Shown here one piece after another: positions 50,673-62,428 of a stretch of DNA of 64,000 bases. This DNA comes from Methylocapsa sp. S129. Its GTDB lineage: Bacteria; Pseudomonadota; Alphaproteobacteria; Rhizobiales; Beijerinckiaceae. How positions within the stretch are numbered: position 1 is the first letter of the stretch; each line of letters begins with the position of its first letter. The stretch covers positions 66,640 to 130,639 of the forward strand of contig NZ_LMUI01000023.1 in NCBI RefSeq assembly GCF_009765995.1, written 5' to 3'. Both the position numbers and the translations under genes were made by a program. The notes below the pieces were generated by a model that was given only the letters and a program-made list of their open reading frames with translations, did not search any database and had not been told where the DNA came from.

Positions 50673-51590
50673 CTAACCGCCCGCCTTCGCGTCCGGCGCC
50701 AGGACATCTCTGGCGGCGTCGATGAACGCGCGCAGTTTGGGCGCGTTCGATGCGTGACGCGGATAGTAGAGGAATAGGCCCGGCTCTTCGATCGCCGTCC
50801 GCGGCAGGAGTTGGACGAGCCGACCCTCTTCGATCTCGGTGCGGACCAGCGGTTCGAAGATATAGGCGATGCCGACGCCCTCGAGCGCGAGAGCTTTGGC
50901 GTAGGTCGAATCGGTGACGAGCGCCGTTCCCCTCACTTTGACCGAAACATCCTCGCCGTTCTGCGCGAGATCCCAGGCGTAAACGCCGCCCGATGCGATG
51001 AGCCGGTAGCCGATGCAATTGTGGCGCGCGAGATCCTCGATCGTCGCCGGCGCGCCGCGCGCTTCGATGTAGCTGGGGGCCGCGACAAGGATCGCCCGGA
51101 ATGGCAGGGTGAGGCGAACGGCGATCATGTCCTGGGCGATCATGCCGCCGAGACGGACGCCGGCGTCAAAGCCGCCCGCCACAATATCCGTCAGGCCATC
51201 GTCCCCGGCGATCTCGACGACGAGATCGGGATGGCGCCGTGCGAGTTCGATCAGGACGGGCGTGATCGCAATCGGCAAAGCGACGCGCGGCGCATTGATC
51301 CGCAACAGGCCTGTCACCTGTCCGCGCGCCGAGCGCAGACGCTCGATCGCGGCGCGAATGTCCTCGAACGCCGGGCTGAGCGACGCCATGAGGCTCGCGC
51401 CGGCTTCGGTCAGCGCCACGCTGCGGGTGGTCCGCGCGAACAGAGGCGCGCCGAGGCGCTCCTCCACCGTCTTGACGGCATGGCTCACCGCGGAGGCCCC
51501 CATGCCGAGTTCAGCGGCGGCCGCGCCGAAGCCGCCGCGCCGCGCGACGGCGAGAACGACCGGCAGATGAGCGAGCAGATCGCGATCCAT
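50673..51590 (-). CDS. LysR family transcriptional regulator
   Basis: The 305-residue regulator has an N-terminal winged helix (LPVVLAVARRGGFGAAAAELGMGASAVSHAVKTVEERLGAPLFARTTRSVALTEAG) and a C-terminal LysR substrate domain. The PALPRL-type sequence GLLRINAPRVALPIAITPVL and PGLFLYYP near the end place it with the CrgA/PP_2551-like group. It is divergent from an SDR oxidoreductase gene, which is its likely target; the 119-base region between holds A/T-rich partial dyads near 51597-51640. Confidence 0.9.
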   Translation of the reverse strand: MDRDLLAHLPVVLAVARRGGFGAAAAELGMGASAVSHAVKTVEERLGAPLFARTTRSVALTEAGASLMASLSPAFEDIRAAIERLRSARGQVTGLLRINAPRVALPIAITPVLIELARRHPDLVVEIAGDDGLTDIVAGGFDAGVRLGGMIAQDMIAVRLTLPFRAILVAAPSYIEARGAPATIEDLARHNCIGYRLIASGGVYAWDLAQNGEDVSVKVRGTALVTDSTYAKALALEGVGIAYIFEPLVRTEIEEGRLVQLLPRTAIEEPGLFLYYPRHASNAPKLRAFIDAARDVLAPDAKAGG

Positions 51591-51709
51591 TCATGAATCA
51601 TATCGTATAACGCATGCTAACTAAACCAAATTGTCAATATATCTGACCCGTGACATCTTTCGATCGTTCGCCGCCGAGGCGCGAAACGCCAGATCGAAAG
51701 GAGCCTCCG

Positions 51710-52558
51710 ATGCCAAATTCTCAAAAGACCTGGTTCATCACCGGCGCGTCCTCGGGCTTCGGCCGCGCCTTCGCCGCCTATGCCCTCTCGAAAGGGCATA
51801 ATGTGGTCGCCACCGCCCGAGACGTTGCCAAGCTCGCCGACCTATCCGCGCAGGCCCCCGAGCGCGTCCTGGCTCTGACGCTCGACGTCACCCGCCCCGA
51901 GCACGCGCCCGCAGCCGTCCAAAGCGCCGTCGAACGTTTCGGTCGGATCGATGTCGTCATCAACAACGCCGGCTATGGAATCGTCGGCGCGGTCGAGGAA
52001 ACCCCTGAGGCGGAATTGCGCGCGCTGATGGAGACCAATTTCTTCGGCATGGCTGCGGTCACACAAGCCGTGCTGCCCATTCTGCGCGCCCAACGTTCGG
52101 GAGCCATCGTCAATATTTCGAGCATGGGCGGCCAAATGTCTTTCGCCGGCTTTGGCGCCTATTCCGCCTCGAAATTTGCGATGGAGGGCCTTTCGGAAGC
52201 GCTGGCGCTCGAAATGGCGCCGTTCGGCGTCAAAGTCCTGATCGTCGAGCCTGGCGCTTTTCGCACCGATCTGATGGGCGCGGCGCTTCGGCACATGCCC
52301 GCGCTCGGCGCCTATCGCGACACGGTCGGGGGCACGCGCGACTACGCGCGCGGCGCCCATCGCACGCAGGCGGGCGACCCTCTCAAGGCCCCGGCGGCGA
52401 TCGAAAAAGCGATTGACGCGGAAGCGACACCGCTCCGCCTGCAACTCGGGCAAGATGCGGTCGACGCGATCCGCGACCACGCCGAAACCTTGTTGCGTCA
52501 ACTGAAGGCGTGGGAGCCGGTCGCCATCAACACGCGCCTCGATAGCGCGGACGTGTAA
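51710..52558 (+). CDS. Short-chain dehydrogenase/reductase
   Basis: This 282-residue classical SDR has the cofactor motif WFITGASSGFGRAFAAYAL at residues 8-26, NNAGYGIVGAVEE near residue 85 and IVNISSMGGQMSFAGFGAYSASKFAMEG, containing the Ser-Tyr-Lys catalytic set. It resembles the YusZ/oxidoreductase group often divergent from regulators; the substrate is unknown. ATG 51710 follows AAAGGAG. It converges with atpC 43 bases downstream. Confidence 0.9.
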   Translation: MPNSQKTWFITGASSGFGRAFAAYALSKGHNVVATARDVAKLADLSAQAPERVLALTLDVTRPEHAPAAVQSAVERFGRIDVVINNAGYGIVGAVEETPEAELRALMETNFFGMAAVTQAVLPILRAQRSGAIVNISSMGGQMSFAGFGAYSASKFAMEGLSEALALEMAPFGVKVLIVEPGAFRTDLMGAALRHMPALGAYRDTVGGTRDYARGAHRTQAGDPLKAPAAIEKAIDAEATPLRLQLGQDAVDAIRDHAETLLRQLKAWEPVAINTRLDSADV

Positions 52559-52601
52559 GGAACGCAGTCGGCGCGCTCATGGCGCGCCGGCCGATCGCGC
52601 G

Positions 52602-53000
52602 TCAGATTTTCAACGCGTCTTTCAGCTCTTTCAGCCGGTCGAGCTTTTCCTGCGCGAGGCGTTTCTGATCTTCGGTCGCGTCGGCAAGATCCTCCTCCGC
52701 GTCCTTGATCTCGCCGCCGAGGCGCTCGGCGCTGAGTTCATCGACCGGTATGGCGGTCTCAGCCAGCAGGATGAGCCCGGCCGCGCTGACATCGGCAAAG
52801 CCGCCGCGCACGAACAGGCGCGTATGCTTGCCCTGGGCTTCGCCGATATCGACGATGCCGGGCCGCAGCGAGGTCATGACCGGCGCATGGTCGCGCAGGA
52901 CGACAAAATCGCCCTCGGTTCCCGGCACCAGCACATCCTCGGCCTCGCCGTTGAACAACAGCTTATCAGGCGAAACGAGTTCGAAGTGAAAACTGGCCAT
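52602..53000 (-). CDS. atpC: ATP synthase F1 epsilon subunit
   Basis: The 132-residue epsilon subunit couples rotor and headpiece and restrains ATP hydrolysis. The beta-sandwich domain ([47 protein letters not shown]) is followed by a helical hairpin rich in Glu/Lys/Leu. ATG 53000 is chosen; the longer ORF starts at TTG two codons earlier. It is the last gene of atpHAGDC, separated from atpD by 234 bases that hold a large palindromic element. Confidence 0.95.
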   Translation of the reverse strand: MASFHFELVSPDKLLFNGEAEDVLVPGTEGDFVVLRDHAPVMTSLRPGIVDIGEAQGKHTRLFVRGGFADVSAAGLILLAETAIPVDELSAERLGGEIKDAEEDLADATEDQKRLAQEKLDRLKELKDALKI

Positions 53001-53057
53001 CGTCAATCCCGTCTCAAAACTGTCTACGAATCCGCATCAGCTAAATTGGCCGACACG

Positions 53058-53190
53058 TCCCCTCCCCCCTTGTGGGAGAGGGCTGGGGAGGGGGGTCGCG
53101 CTAACCTATCAAACCGTTGGCGCAATCCTTTTTGGATAGGTCGGTGCGACCCCCCAGCCCTGCCCTCCCCCACAAGGGGGGAGGGAGAAA
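53058..53190. repeat. Large palindromic element (family B) between atpD and atpC
   Basis: The outer arms are CCCTCCCCCCTTGTGGGAGA... and their near-complement ...CCCTCCCCCACAAGGGGGGA; inside, GGGGGGTCGCG pairs with TGCGACCCCCC and CTAACCTATC with GGATAGGT. The whole unit of about 130 bases can fold into one long stem. The same element occurs at 55625-55756 in the same orientation, between atpA and atpG. It looks like a MITE or a species-specific intergenic repeat. Confidence 0.85.
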
Positions 53191-53234
53191 CAGCACCGCG
53201 CCCTTTCAACTCGTCGACAAGGCCGCCGCGCGGA

Positions 53235-55603
<2,369 letters not shown>

Positions 55604-55624
55604 CGCTTAGGCTCTCCAGGCGCG

Positions 55625-55756
55625 TCCCCTCCCCCCTTGTGGGGGAGGGTTAGGGAGGGGGGTCGCGCCGCCCTAACAGATTGAAACGAAATTATTCCTA
55701 GGGATGGGACAGTGCGACCCCCACCCCAACCCTCCCCCACAAGGGGGAGGGAGAAA
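55625..55756. repeat. Large palindromic element (family B) between atpA and atpG
   Basis: This is a second copy of the element at 53058-53190: left arm CCCTCCCCCCTTGTGGGGGA, right arm CCCTCCCCCACAAGGGGGA, with inner GGGGGGTCGCG and GTGCGACCCCC. The end abuts the atpA stop codon (55761-55759). The centre differs from the other copy, so the arms rather than the middle are conserved. Confidence 0.85.
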
Positions 55757-55758
55757 CA

Positions 55759-57288
55759 TTAAGCAAAGCTCTTGGCGTAGGCCTCGACCACCGCCTTGAG
55801 TTTGGCCGAAGTGTCGTCCGACAAATCGCGCGAAGTGCGGATCGTCTCAAGAATCTCAGGGTTCTTGGTGCGCAGCGTCGACAGCAATCCGTCCTCGAAC
55901 GCCTTGACGCGATCGAGCGGCAATTTGTCGAGATAGCCGTTGACGCCGCAATAGATCGAACAGACCTGTTCTTCCATCTTGAGCGGCGCAAATTGCGCCT
56001 GCTTGAGAAGTTCGGTCAGGCGCGAACCGCGATTCAGCAGGCGCTGCGTCGTTGCGTCGAGATCGGAGCCGAACTGCGCGAAGGCCGCCATTTCGCGATA
56101 TTGCGCGAGCTCGCCCTTGATCTTGCCCGCGACCTTCTTCATCGCCTTGGTCTGCGCGGCGGAGCCGACTCGCGACACGGACAGACCGACGTTCACCGCC
56201 GGGCGAATGCCCTGGTAGAACAGATCGGTCTCCAGGAATATCTGGCCGTCGGTGATCGAAATCACATTGGTCGGGATATAGGCCGAAACGTCATTGGCCT
56301 GCGTCTCGATGACCGGCAGGGCGGTCAGCGATCCCGCGCCGTGCTCGTCGTTCATCTTGGCGGCGCGCTCGAGCAAGCGCGAATGCAGATAGAACACGTC
56401 GCCGGGATAGGCTTCGCGGCCCGGCGGGCGGCGCAGCAGCAGCGACATCTGGCGATAGGCGACCGCCTGCTTGGACAGATCGTCATAGATCATCAAGGCA
56501 TGCATGCCGTTGTCGCGGAAGAATTCGCCCATCGCGCAGCCGGAGAACGGCGCCAGGAACTGCATCGGCGCCGGATCGGAGGCGGTGGCGGCGACGATGA
56601 TCGTATATTCAAGCGCGCCATGCTCTTCGAGAACCTTGGCGAACTGGGCGACCGTCGAGCGCTTCTGTCCGATGGCGACATAGACGCAGTAAAGCTTGGC
56701 CTTTTCGTCCGTGCCCTGATTGATCGACTTCTGGTTGAGAATCGCATCGAGCGCCAAAGCCGTCTTGCCGGTCTGACGATCGCCGATGATCAGTTCGCGC
56801 TGGCCGCGGCCGATCGGGATCAAGGCGTCGACGGCCTTGAGGCCTGTCGCCATCGGCTCATGCACGGATTTGCGCGGAATGATGCCGGGCGCCTTGACGT
56901 CGACGCGGGCGCGCTTGGCCGAAGTAATCGGGCCCTTGCCGTCGATCGGATTGCCGAGCGCGTCGACGACGCGGCCAAGCAGCTCCTTGCCGATCGGCAC
57001 GTCGACGATGGCGCCGGTGCGCTTGACCGTCTGGCCTTCCTTGATGTCGCGTTCCGAGCCGAAAATCACGATGCCGACATTGTCGCTCTCGAGATTGAGC
57101 GCCATGCCGCGCACGCCGTTTTCGAACTCGACCATTTCGCCGGCCTGGACATTGTCGAGGCCATAGGCTCTGGCGATGCCGTCGCCGACCGACAGCACCT
57201 GACCAACTTCGGTCACCTCAGCTTCATTGCCGAAGCTGGCGATTTCGTTCTTGAGAATGGAGGAAATCTCAGCGGCGCGGATATCCAT
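55759..57288 (-). CDS. atpA: ATP synthase F1 alpha subunit
   Basis: This regulatory nucleotide-binding subunit has 509 residues. It has the N-terminal [16 protein letters not shown], Walker [16 protein letters not shown] near residue 170, [18 protein letters not shown], and [22 protein letters not shown] with the conserved Ser-Arg. Its ATG overlaps the atpH stop (TGATG), so the two are coupled. Confidence 0.97.
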   Translation of the reverse strand: MDIRAAEISSILKNEIASFGNEAEVTEVGQVLSVGDGIARAYGLDNVQAGEMVEFENGVRGMALNLESDNVGIVIFGSERDIKEGQTVKRTGAIVDVPIGKELLGRVVDALGNPIDGKGPITSAKRARVDVKAPGIIPRKSVHEPMATGLKAVDALIPIGRGQRELIIGDRQTGKTALALDAILNQKSINQGTDEKAKLYCVYVAIGQKRSTVAQFAKVLEEHGALEYTIIVAATASDPAPMQFLAPFSGCAMGEFFRDNGMHALMIYDDLSKQAVAYRQMSLLLRRPPGREAYPGDVFYLHSRLLERAAKMNDEHGAGSLTALPVIETQANDVSAYIPTNVISITDGQIFLETDLFYQGIRPAVNVGLSVSRVGSAAQTKAMKKVAGKIKGELAQYREMAAFAQFGSDLDATTQRLLNRGSRLTELLKQAQFAPLKMEEQVCSIYCGVNGYLDKLPLDRVKAFEDGLLSTLRTKNPEILETIRTSRDLSDDTSAKLKAVVEAYAKSFA

Positions 57289-57851
57289 CAGCCGACCTCT
57301 TTCATACGGGTGCGAATTGCGTTGAGTTTGGTTTTAAGCGAGCCGTCGACCATGCGCGAGCCAAGCTTGACGATGAGGCCGCCAATGATCGAACGATCGG
57401 TTTTCACAGAAATCTCGACATCCTTGCCGCCGGTCACGCCTTTCAGCGCATCCTTCAGCGCCGCGACATGAGCGTCCGAGAGCGGAGCGGCGCTCGTCAC
57501 TTCGGCGCGGGCGACGCCGCGATAGGAATCGTTGAGCTTGTCATAATCGGCGATCATGTCGCGGATCGCGAACAGCCGCCGTTTGGTTGCGACGAGCTTG
57601 ATGAAATTGGCGGCGACTCCGGAAATGCCCGCCTTGTCGAGAAGGGCGCCGAGCGCCTTCACCTGATCTTCCGCCGAAAAAATCGGGCTGCGCACGAGGC
57701 GCTCAAGATCGGGGCTCTCGGCGATCATTCCGCCGAATGTTTTAAGGGCGGCGGCGACCTGATCGGTCTGCTGCCCTTCTCTCGCCAGCGAGAACAAAGC
57801 CGAGGCGTAGCGCCCCGCCATTCCCGAAACGATGTTTTCCTCTTGCGCCAA
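57288..57851 (-). CDS. atpH: ATP synthase F1 delta subunit
   Basis: This peripheral-stalk subunit has 187 residues. It has [21 protein letters not shown] at the N-terminus and the C-terminal [62 protein letters not shown] chose the TTG at 57851, which gives the family-like start [10 protein letters not shown] and has GAGAG eight bases before it. ATG 57821 would cut the conserved VSG. It is the first gene of the atpHAGDC operon; the promoter should lie within 57852-58094, where I see no gene. Confidence 0.9.
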   Translation of the reverse strand: MAQEENIVSGMAGRYASALFSLAREGQQTDQVAAALKTFGGMIAESPDLERLVRSPIFSAEDQVKALGALLDKAGISGVAANFIKLVATKRRLFAIRDMIADYDKLNDSYRGVARAEVTSAAPLSDAHVAALKDALKGVTGGKDVEISVKTDRSIIGGLIVKLGSRMVDGSLKTKLNAIRTRMKEVG

Positions 57852-58094
57852 TGTGTTCGGTCTCTCGATGGCTCTGCCGCAGGGCTCGCGCCGCCGTAAA
57901 GCGGCCGCCAAACCCTGGGATCGAAGTTGGGAAGCCTCGCGGCGAGGCCCGCGCCCCCCGGACCCCAAGGCGCGGGTTGCCTAACATAGGACTTTTGACC
58001 GCGCAACCCGACTGAGGGGCCGCGGGCGCCGGGCGTCATAAATGGACGATTTGCCGCGTGGGCGGGGTATCCGCCGACGCGGCGCCGTTCCCGC

Positions 58095-59699
58095 CTAATC
58101 CTCGTCCCGCCGGTTGGCGAGACGAGCCTCGCGCAGATCGAGCTCCCGCTCGATGCGGCGGCGCGGTTCGTCCTTCAATTTGCCGTCGCGGAAAAGATCG
58201 TTGACGAGCTGACGCTCGGCGATAATCAGTTGAAGTTCGATCTCGTCGTGAAGACCCGCGAACGCGCTAGGCGGATCGCCGCCGCCGCCCTTCAGTTCGA
58301 TATGCTGCAGTCGCGCGCGCTGAACGGCCCGGAGCGGATCGGCGATATCCTCCGACAGGGTCTTTTCCACCGCCAGTTGATCGAAACGCGCGATCGCCAT
58401 CTCGACCGCCTGCCGCCGCGCCTGGCGCTCCTCGATTCGATCGGCTTGAAGTTCCCGCCGTCCCGCATTGGCCAGGCCAAGCACGCGGATGATCCAGGGC
58501 AGCAACAGGCCCTGGCCGACCAGCGTCACCAAAATGACGGAGAATGTCAGGAAAAGAATGAGATCGCGCTCGGGGAACGCCTGACCGCCCTCCGTCACCA
58601 GGGGGATCGCCAGCGCCGCCGCGAGCGAGACGACGCCGCGCACCCCCGCGGACGCTAACGCGAACGGCCATTGCCAGGGCGGCGAAGGATCGTTGCGCCG
58701 GATCGCGGGAACCAGCCAGCGCGGCAGATAAGTCGCGGGATACAGCCAGACGAAGCGGGCGACGATGACCACGGCGCTGACGAGCGCCGCGGAAGTGGCC
58801 AGTTCGGACAGCGAATAGCCGCGAATGCCGGCGACCACAGACCGCGCCTGCAGGCCGGTGATCAGGAACACCATGCCCTCGATCAGATAATTGAGGAAAT
58901 CCCAGAAGAAGATGCCCTGGAGACGCGTCGCCGCGCTGATCAGCCGGAGCCCGTTCCAACTGATATAGAGCCCGGCTGTGACGGTCGCGAGCACGCCGGA
59001 CCCGCCCATTTGTTCGGGCGGCCAATAGGCGAGAAACGGCGTCAAGATCGAAAGCGTAATCTCGATGCGCGGATCGCCAACCCACCGCCGCAGGCGCAGC
59101 ATCAGCCAGCCGACCGCGATCCCCCAGAGGATTTCCCCGACGACGATGACGGCGAACGTCCCCACCGCCTGGCTGAACGAAAATACGCCAACGCTGACGG
59201 CGGCGACGGCAAAGCGGTAGAGGACGAGCGCCGTGGCGTCATTGGCGAGGCCTTCGCCTTCGAGAATAACGAGGAGGCGCCGGGGAACCTGCAGTCTGCG
59301 CGCGATGGAGAGCGGCGCCAGCGCGTCGGGCGGCGAGACGATCGCCCCCAGAAGAAACCCCAACGGCCAGGACAGGCCCAACAGATAATGCGTCGCCGCG
59401 GCCGTGGCGGCGGTCGTGAACAGGACGCAGCCCACCGCGAGCAGCGAAATCGGGCGCAGGTTGAAACGGAACTCGCGCCAGCTCATCGCGACGGCGGAGG
59501 AATAGATGATCGGCGGCAGCACCACCAGAAGCACGAATTCGGGGGCGATCTCGACCGTCGGCAGGCCTGGAACGAGGGCGAGCGCCACGCCGGTCAGCAC
59601 CAGCAGAATGGACGGCGGAATCTTCAATCGCGCCGCGATGAAAGCCGCCGCGGCGATCACCGCCAGGAGAAACACCAGAGTCTGGATCGTGGGAATCAT
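58095..59699 (-). CDS. CPA1 family sodium/proton antiporter
   Basis: This 534-residue inner-membrane exchanger has about twelve helices, with the conserved ion-site regions FLLGAIVSPPDALAPLSIARRL and ILEGEGLANDATALVLYRFAVAAV, which hold the Asp and Asn-Asp pairs. It has PPIIYSSAVAMSWREF near residue 60 and a C-terminal cytoplasmic tail of about 110 residues rich in Arg and Glu, typical of NhaP-type proteins. It is likely to exchange Na+ or K+ for H+. It lies upstream of the atp operon on the same strand with a 243-base gap. Confidence 0.9.
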   Translation of the reverse strand: MIPTIQTLVFLLAVIAAAAFIAARLKIPPSILLVLTGVALALVPGLPTVEIAPEFVLLVVLPPIIYSSAVAMSWREFRFNLRPISLLAVGCVLFTTAATAAATHYLLGLSWPLGFLLGAIVSPPDALAPLSIARRLQVPRRLLVILEGEGLANDATALVLYRFAVAAVSVGVFSFSQAVGTFAVIVVGEILWGIAVGWLMLRLRRWVGDPRIEITLSILTPFLAYWPPEQMGGSGVLATVTAGLYISWNGLRLISAATRLQGIFFWDFLNYLIEGMVFLITGLQARSVVAGIRGYSLSELATSAALVSAVVIVARFVWLYPATYLPRWLVPAIRRNDPSPPWQWPFALASAGVRGVVSLAAALAIPLVTEGGQAFPERDLILFLTFSVILVTLVGQGLLLPWIIRVLGLANAGRRELQADRIEERQARRQAVEMAIARFDQLAVEKTLSEDIADPLRAVQRARLQHIELKGGGGDPPSAFAGLHDEIELQLIIAERQLVNDLFRDGKLKDEPRRRIERELDLREARLANRRDED

Positions 59700-59753
59700 C
59701 GGCGCCTCGTCAGCGGTCGCGGCTTCAGGCGAGAGACGAGGGTTGAAAGCATG

Positions 59754-60815
59754 TCAGAAGCTTGTGCTCCAGCCGCTTGCCGCGTCGCCGCCGAGATAGG
59801 CGACGCTGTCGACCCTGAGATTGGCGGCATTGACCAGCGTCAGAATCCCGCCCGCATCGTTCAACAGCCCGGCGGCCAGCGCGACGGAGAGCGGCTGGCC
59901 CGGCGCCACGCCCTGGGCCTGGGGCAAGGGGATCATCTTTTTCGCGTCGGCGAGGATCGTCCAGCCCGTGAGATCGATCGGCGCATTCGTCATATTGGCG
60001 ACGATCAGCGCCCCCGTCCCATCGGGCGCGCGATGGAGCGAGGTCAATTCCGCCACGCGCTGCGGCAGCGGCAAAGGCGCGCCAAGGCCATTGGAAAAAT
60101 CGTAGAGAGGCGCTTCGGAGCCGGTCGCGCCATAAATGACGTCGCCGTTGTCGTTCGTGTGCCAGGCCTGGGTCTGAAATGCGAGGAAAGCGCCGGTCAT
60201 GCGCTTGCCCTGTTCGTCCCAGATGAAACAGGCGCCGTCATGCCAGGTTCCATTTTCCCGCACATGCTGGTCGATCGCCTTCGGGTCGCCCTGAACCATG
60301 TGAATATTGTCGATTCCGAACGGCGTATCGGGCGTCGAGCCGAACACCGCGTCGGTCTGATGCGGATTGTCCTTGTGAAATTGATTGCCATAGAAAAACA
60401 CGTCGTCGCCCTGATTTTTGGCGATCTGGAAAATGGCGCTGAGGCGATGCACGAGACTGTCGTCGCCCTCGCCCTCGACGGGCAGCACGCGCATCGCGCG
60501 CGGGTCGAACAGCGCGCCGCGCTGGAAGTCGAGCGCGCCCGACGCATAGTCGCGATTGACCGGCGACATGCCTTCCGGGCGCGCCAGGATCGAAGGGATA
60601 ATCGGATGATGGAAATCGGTGTCGATCAGATAATAAAGATAGGATTTGCCGACGGGATCGCCCGGCTGGCCCTTGTCGGAGCGAACATTGATCGTCGCGA
60701 AATATTGCTGGCCGCCCGCTTCGAGGATGACCCAAAGATGCGGGTTCGTCGCCGGCGCCGCGGGCGCGAAAGCGTGGATTTTGCCGCGCAGGCAGATGTA
60801 ATTGATATGGCCCAC
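59754..60815 (-). CDS. YukJ-like DUF2278 protein with lamin-tail-like end
   Basis: This 353-residue protein has a DUF2278/YukJ-like main domain (GHINYICLRGKIHAFAP, HLWVILEAGGQQYFATINVRSD, DFHHPIIPSILARPEG, DDVFFYGNQFH, GIDNIHMVQGD, and DGACFIWDEQGKRMTGAFLAFQTQAW). The last 110 residues (NMTNAPIDLTGWTILADAKKMIPLPQ, GGILTLVNAANLRVDSVAYLG) resemble a lamin-tail beta sandwich. The role is unknown. GTG 60815 follows a six-G ribosome site; the longer ORF overlaps the TetR gene. It lies 86 bases after that TetR gene on the same strand and may share its transcript. Confidence 0.75.
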   Translation of the reverse strand: MGHINYICLRGKIHAFAPAAPATNPHLWVILEAGGQQYFATINVRSDKGQPGDPVGKSYLYYLIDTDFHHPIIPSILARPEGMSPVNRDYASGALDFQRGALFDPRAMRVLPVEGEGDDSLVHRLSAIFQIAKNQGDDVFFYGNQFHKDNPHQTDAVFGSTPDTPFGIDNIHMVQGDPKAIDQHVRENGTWHDGACFIWDEQGKRMTGAFLAFQTQAWHTNDNGDVIYGATGSEAPLYDFSNGLGAPLPLPQRVAELTSLHRAPDGTGALIVANMTNAPIDLTGWTILADAKKMIPLPQAQGVAPGQPLSVALAAGLLNDAGGILTLVNAANLRVDSVAYLGGDAASGWSTSF

Positions 60816-60901
60816 AGGCGCCCCCCCGAAGACGCGCAGCCGTGCGCCGACGCGTCCGCTGAGATTAGGCCGGGGCGAAGGAAGCTGGCAAATCGGGTGG
60901 C

Positions 60902-61468
60902 CTACCGACCGAATTTTTGGACGAGAACGTTTAATCGAGCCTCGGCGCCTGTCGCTGGGATACGTCCAGATTGCGCGAGGACGACCAATCCATGCAACGC
61001 GCTCCACAGCACTTCGGCCAAAAATTCCGGCTCTTGCCGATCTGGCCCCAGTGCGGCGACCAACTCGGCGAAGGCGGCGCGGAGCGCCGTCGGCGTTTCC
61101 TCGCTGGCGAATTTGATCTTTGTCGGCAAGACGAACATCGCCTCATAGATAACCGGCCGCGAACGGGCAAAACCAAGATAGGCGTCGCAGACGTTGCGCA
61201 AAACGTCCCGAGCGCCAGTGACGTTCGCCGTTTCCATTCTCAATCGCGCCGCAAGTTCCTCGAAGCCTCTGGTGGCCACTGCGGCCATGATGTCGGCCTT
61301 GCCCTTGAAGTGGCTGTAGAGAACCGGCTGGCTATAGTCGATTAGCCCCGCGAGACGGCGCGTGGTGACGGCGTCCCAGCCCTCGGCTTCGGCCAGTTCA
61401 CGCGCTGCAGCCAGGATGAGATCATAGCGCTCCGCCCGCTGGCGCTCTCTGCGTTCGGCGATCGACAT
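60902..61468 (-). CDS. TetR family regulator
   Basis: The 188-residue protein has an HTH LAEAEGWDAVTTRRLAGLIDYSQPVLYSHFKGKADIMAAVA (residues 25-65) and a C-terminal domain of the WHG type (TPTALRAAFAELVAAL ... LWSALHGLVVLAQSGRIP). It is divergent from a DUF4267-DoxX pair, whose promoter carries a dyad that fits a TetR site. YukJ-like lies downstream on its own strand. Confidence 0.88.
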   Translation of the reverse strand: MSIAERRERQRAERYDLILAAARELAEAEGWDAVTTRRLAGLIDYSQPVLYSHFKGKADIMAAVATRGFEELAARLRMETANVTGARDVLRNVCDAYLGFARSRPVIYEAMFVLPTKIKFASEETPTALRAAFAELVAALGPDRQEPEFLAEVLWSALHGLVVLAQSGRIPATGAEARLNVLVQKFGR

Positions 61469-61500
61469 TCAGAGACCCTATCGACGCGCGTATTTGTGTC

Positions 61501-61543
61501 AATGCTAGATTTTGGTTGACACTGATTCTAGCGTTGCTAGTAT
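61501..61543 (+). promoter_or_regulatory. Promoter with overlapping TetR-like dyad
   Basis: TTGACA (61516-61521) and TAGTAT (61538-61543) are 16 bases apart, a good sigma70 promoter for the DUF4267 gene at 61568. An imperfect dyad AATGCTAGA (61501-61509) and TCTAGCGTT (61527-61535) brackets the -35 box, where a TetR dimer could repress both directions. Confidence 0.65.
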
Positions 61544-61567
61544 CTCTGCAACTGACAGGAGTTCACT

Positions 61568-61951
61568 ATGATCCTCACCGGATATTGGCTCTCCGGCCTG
61601 ATCGCGGTCGGAATTCTATTCATCGGGTCGCGCTTTCTGTGGGACCCCGCCGCCGCATCACGCGACTTCGGCATCCCCCATTCTCCATCGCCGTCGCCCG
61701 GCTTTACCGGATGGCTGGCTGTGAAGGGGACGCGAGACATCGTGTCCGGCCTTTTTGTCTTCCTGCTCATGGCTAACGGATCGCCGCGCTTGCTTGGCGA
61801 ATTCTTGCTCGTGGCGAGCCTCATCGCATGGGGCGATGCGGCGACAGTCCTTCGATGGGGGGGAAGCAGAACAGCCGCCTTCGGTATTCATGGCCTGACG
61901 GCGCTGGTCATCATCGCAGTTGGCGCAAGCCTCATCGGCGCCAATCGATAG
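61568..61951 (+). CDS. DUF4267 small membrane protein
   Basis: This 127-residue protein has four hydrophobic helices and the DUF4267 phrases FIGSRFLWDPAAASRDFGIP and GWLAVKGTRDIVSGLFVFLLMANG. The function is unknown. GACAGGAG before the ATG supports the start. It lies nine bases upstream of a DoxX-like gene and under a promoter with a TetR-type dyad. Confidence 0.82.
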   Translation: MILTGYWLSGLIAVGILFIGSRFLWDPAAASRDFGIPHSPSPSPGFTGWLAVKGTRDIVSGLFVFLLMANGSPRLLGEFLLVASLIAWGDAATVLRWGGSRTAAFGIHGLTALVIIAVGASLIGANR

Positions 61952-61960
61952 GAGCGAGCC

Positions 61961-62308
61961 ATGACGATCCTTCAGATACCCGTAGCAAGCGCGATGGCGT
62001 GGCTACTGGCCTTTGCATTTGTCGGCGCCGGTCTATTCAACGCCATCGGCGGCGCGGCCGTGCAGGCGGGGTTTATACGCTGGGGTTATCCGGCGTGGTG
62101 GAACTTCGTCACCGCCGCGCTCGAAGTGCTTGGCGCCGCTCTCGTCGTTCTTCCCGCAACGCGGATTTGGGGATTGGCGCTCGTGGCGATGGTGATGATC
62201 GCCGCGATTGCCACCGTCATTTGGCGTCGGGAATACAAGCATTTGCCGCCGGGTGTGGCGCTGGCCGCGCTGATCGGCATCGAATTGGCGCTTGTGGTCG
62301 CGCATTGA
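61961..62308 (+). CDS. DoxX-like membrane protein
   Basis: This 115-residue protein has four predicted helices and a DoxX-like layout: AFAFVGAGLFNAIGG, AGFIRWGYPAWWNFVTAALEVLGAALVVLPATR and a late helix. DoxX-like proteins are small inner-membrane proteins of mostly unknown role, some tied to redox or thiosulfate metabolism. It is coupled with the DUF4267 gene and converges with a TetR gene. Confidence 0.78.
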   Translation: MTILQIPVASAMAWLLAFAFVGAGLFNAIGGAAVQAGFIRWGYPAWWNFVTAALEVLGAALVVLPATRIWGLALVAMVMIAAIATVIWRREYKHLPPGVALAALIGIELALVVAH

Positions 62309-62428
62309 GACATTCGCTATTAAGGCGACGCTGTAATTCACTTTCGTCATGGGCGTCGAAGGAGCCTTTGTGGCCGCCTTCGCTATCGATGACGCTCAGA
62401 GATCGCCGCGCGTCCGCAAGTCGTGGCC

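Noticed and set aside
58671-61148. An 825-codon open frame antisense to the antiporter and YukJ-like genes
   Set aside because: It spans two recognised genes on the other strand and has shadow-type composition.
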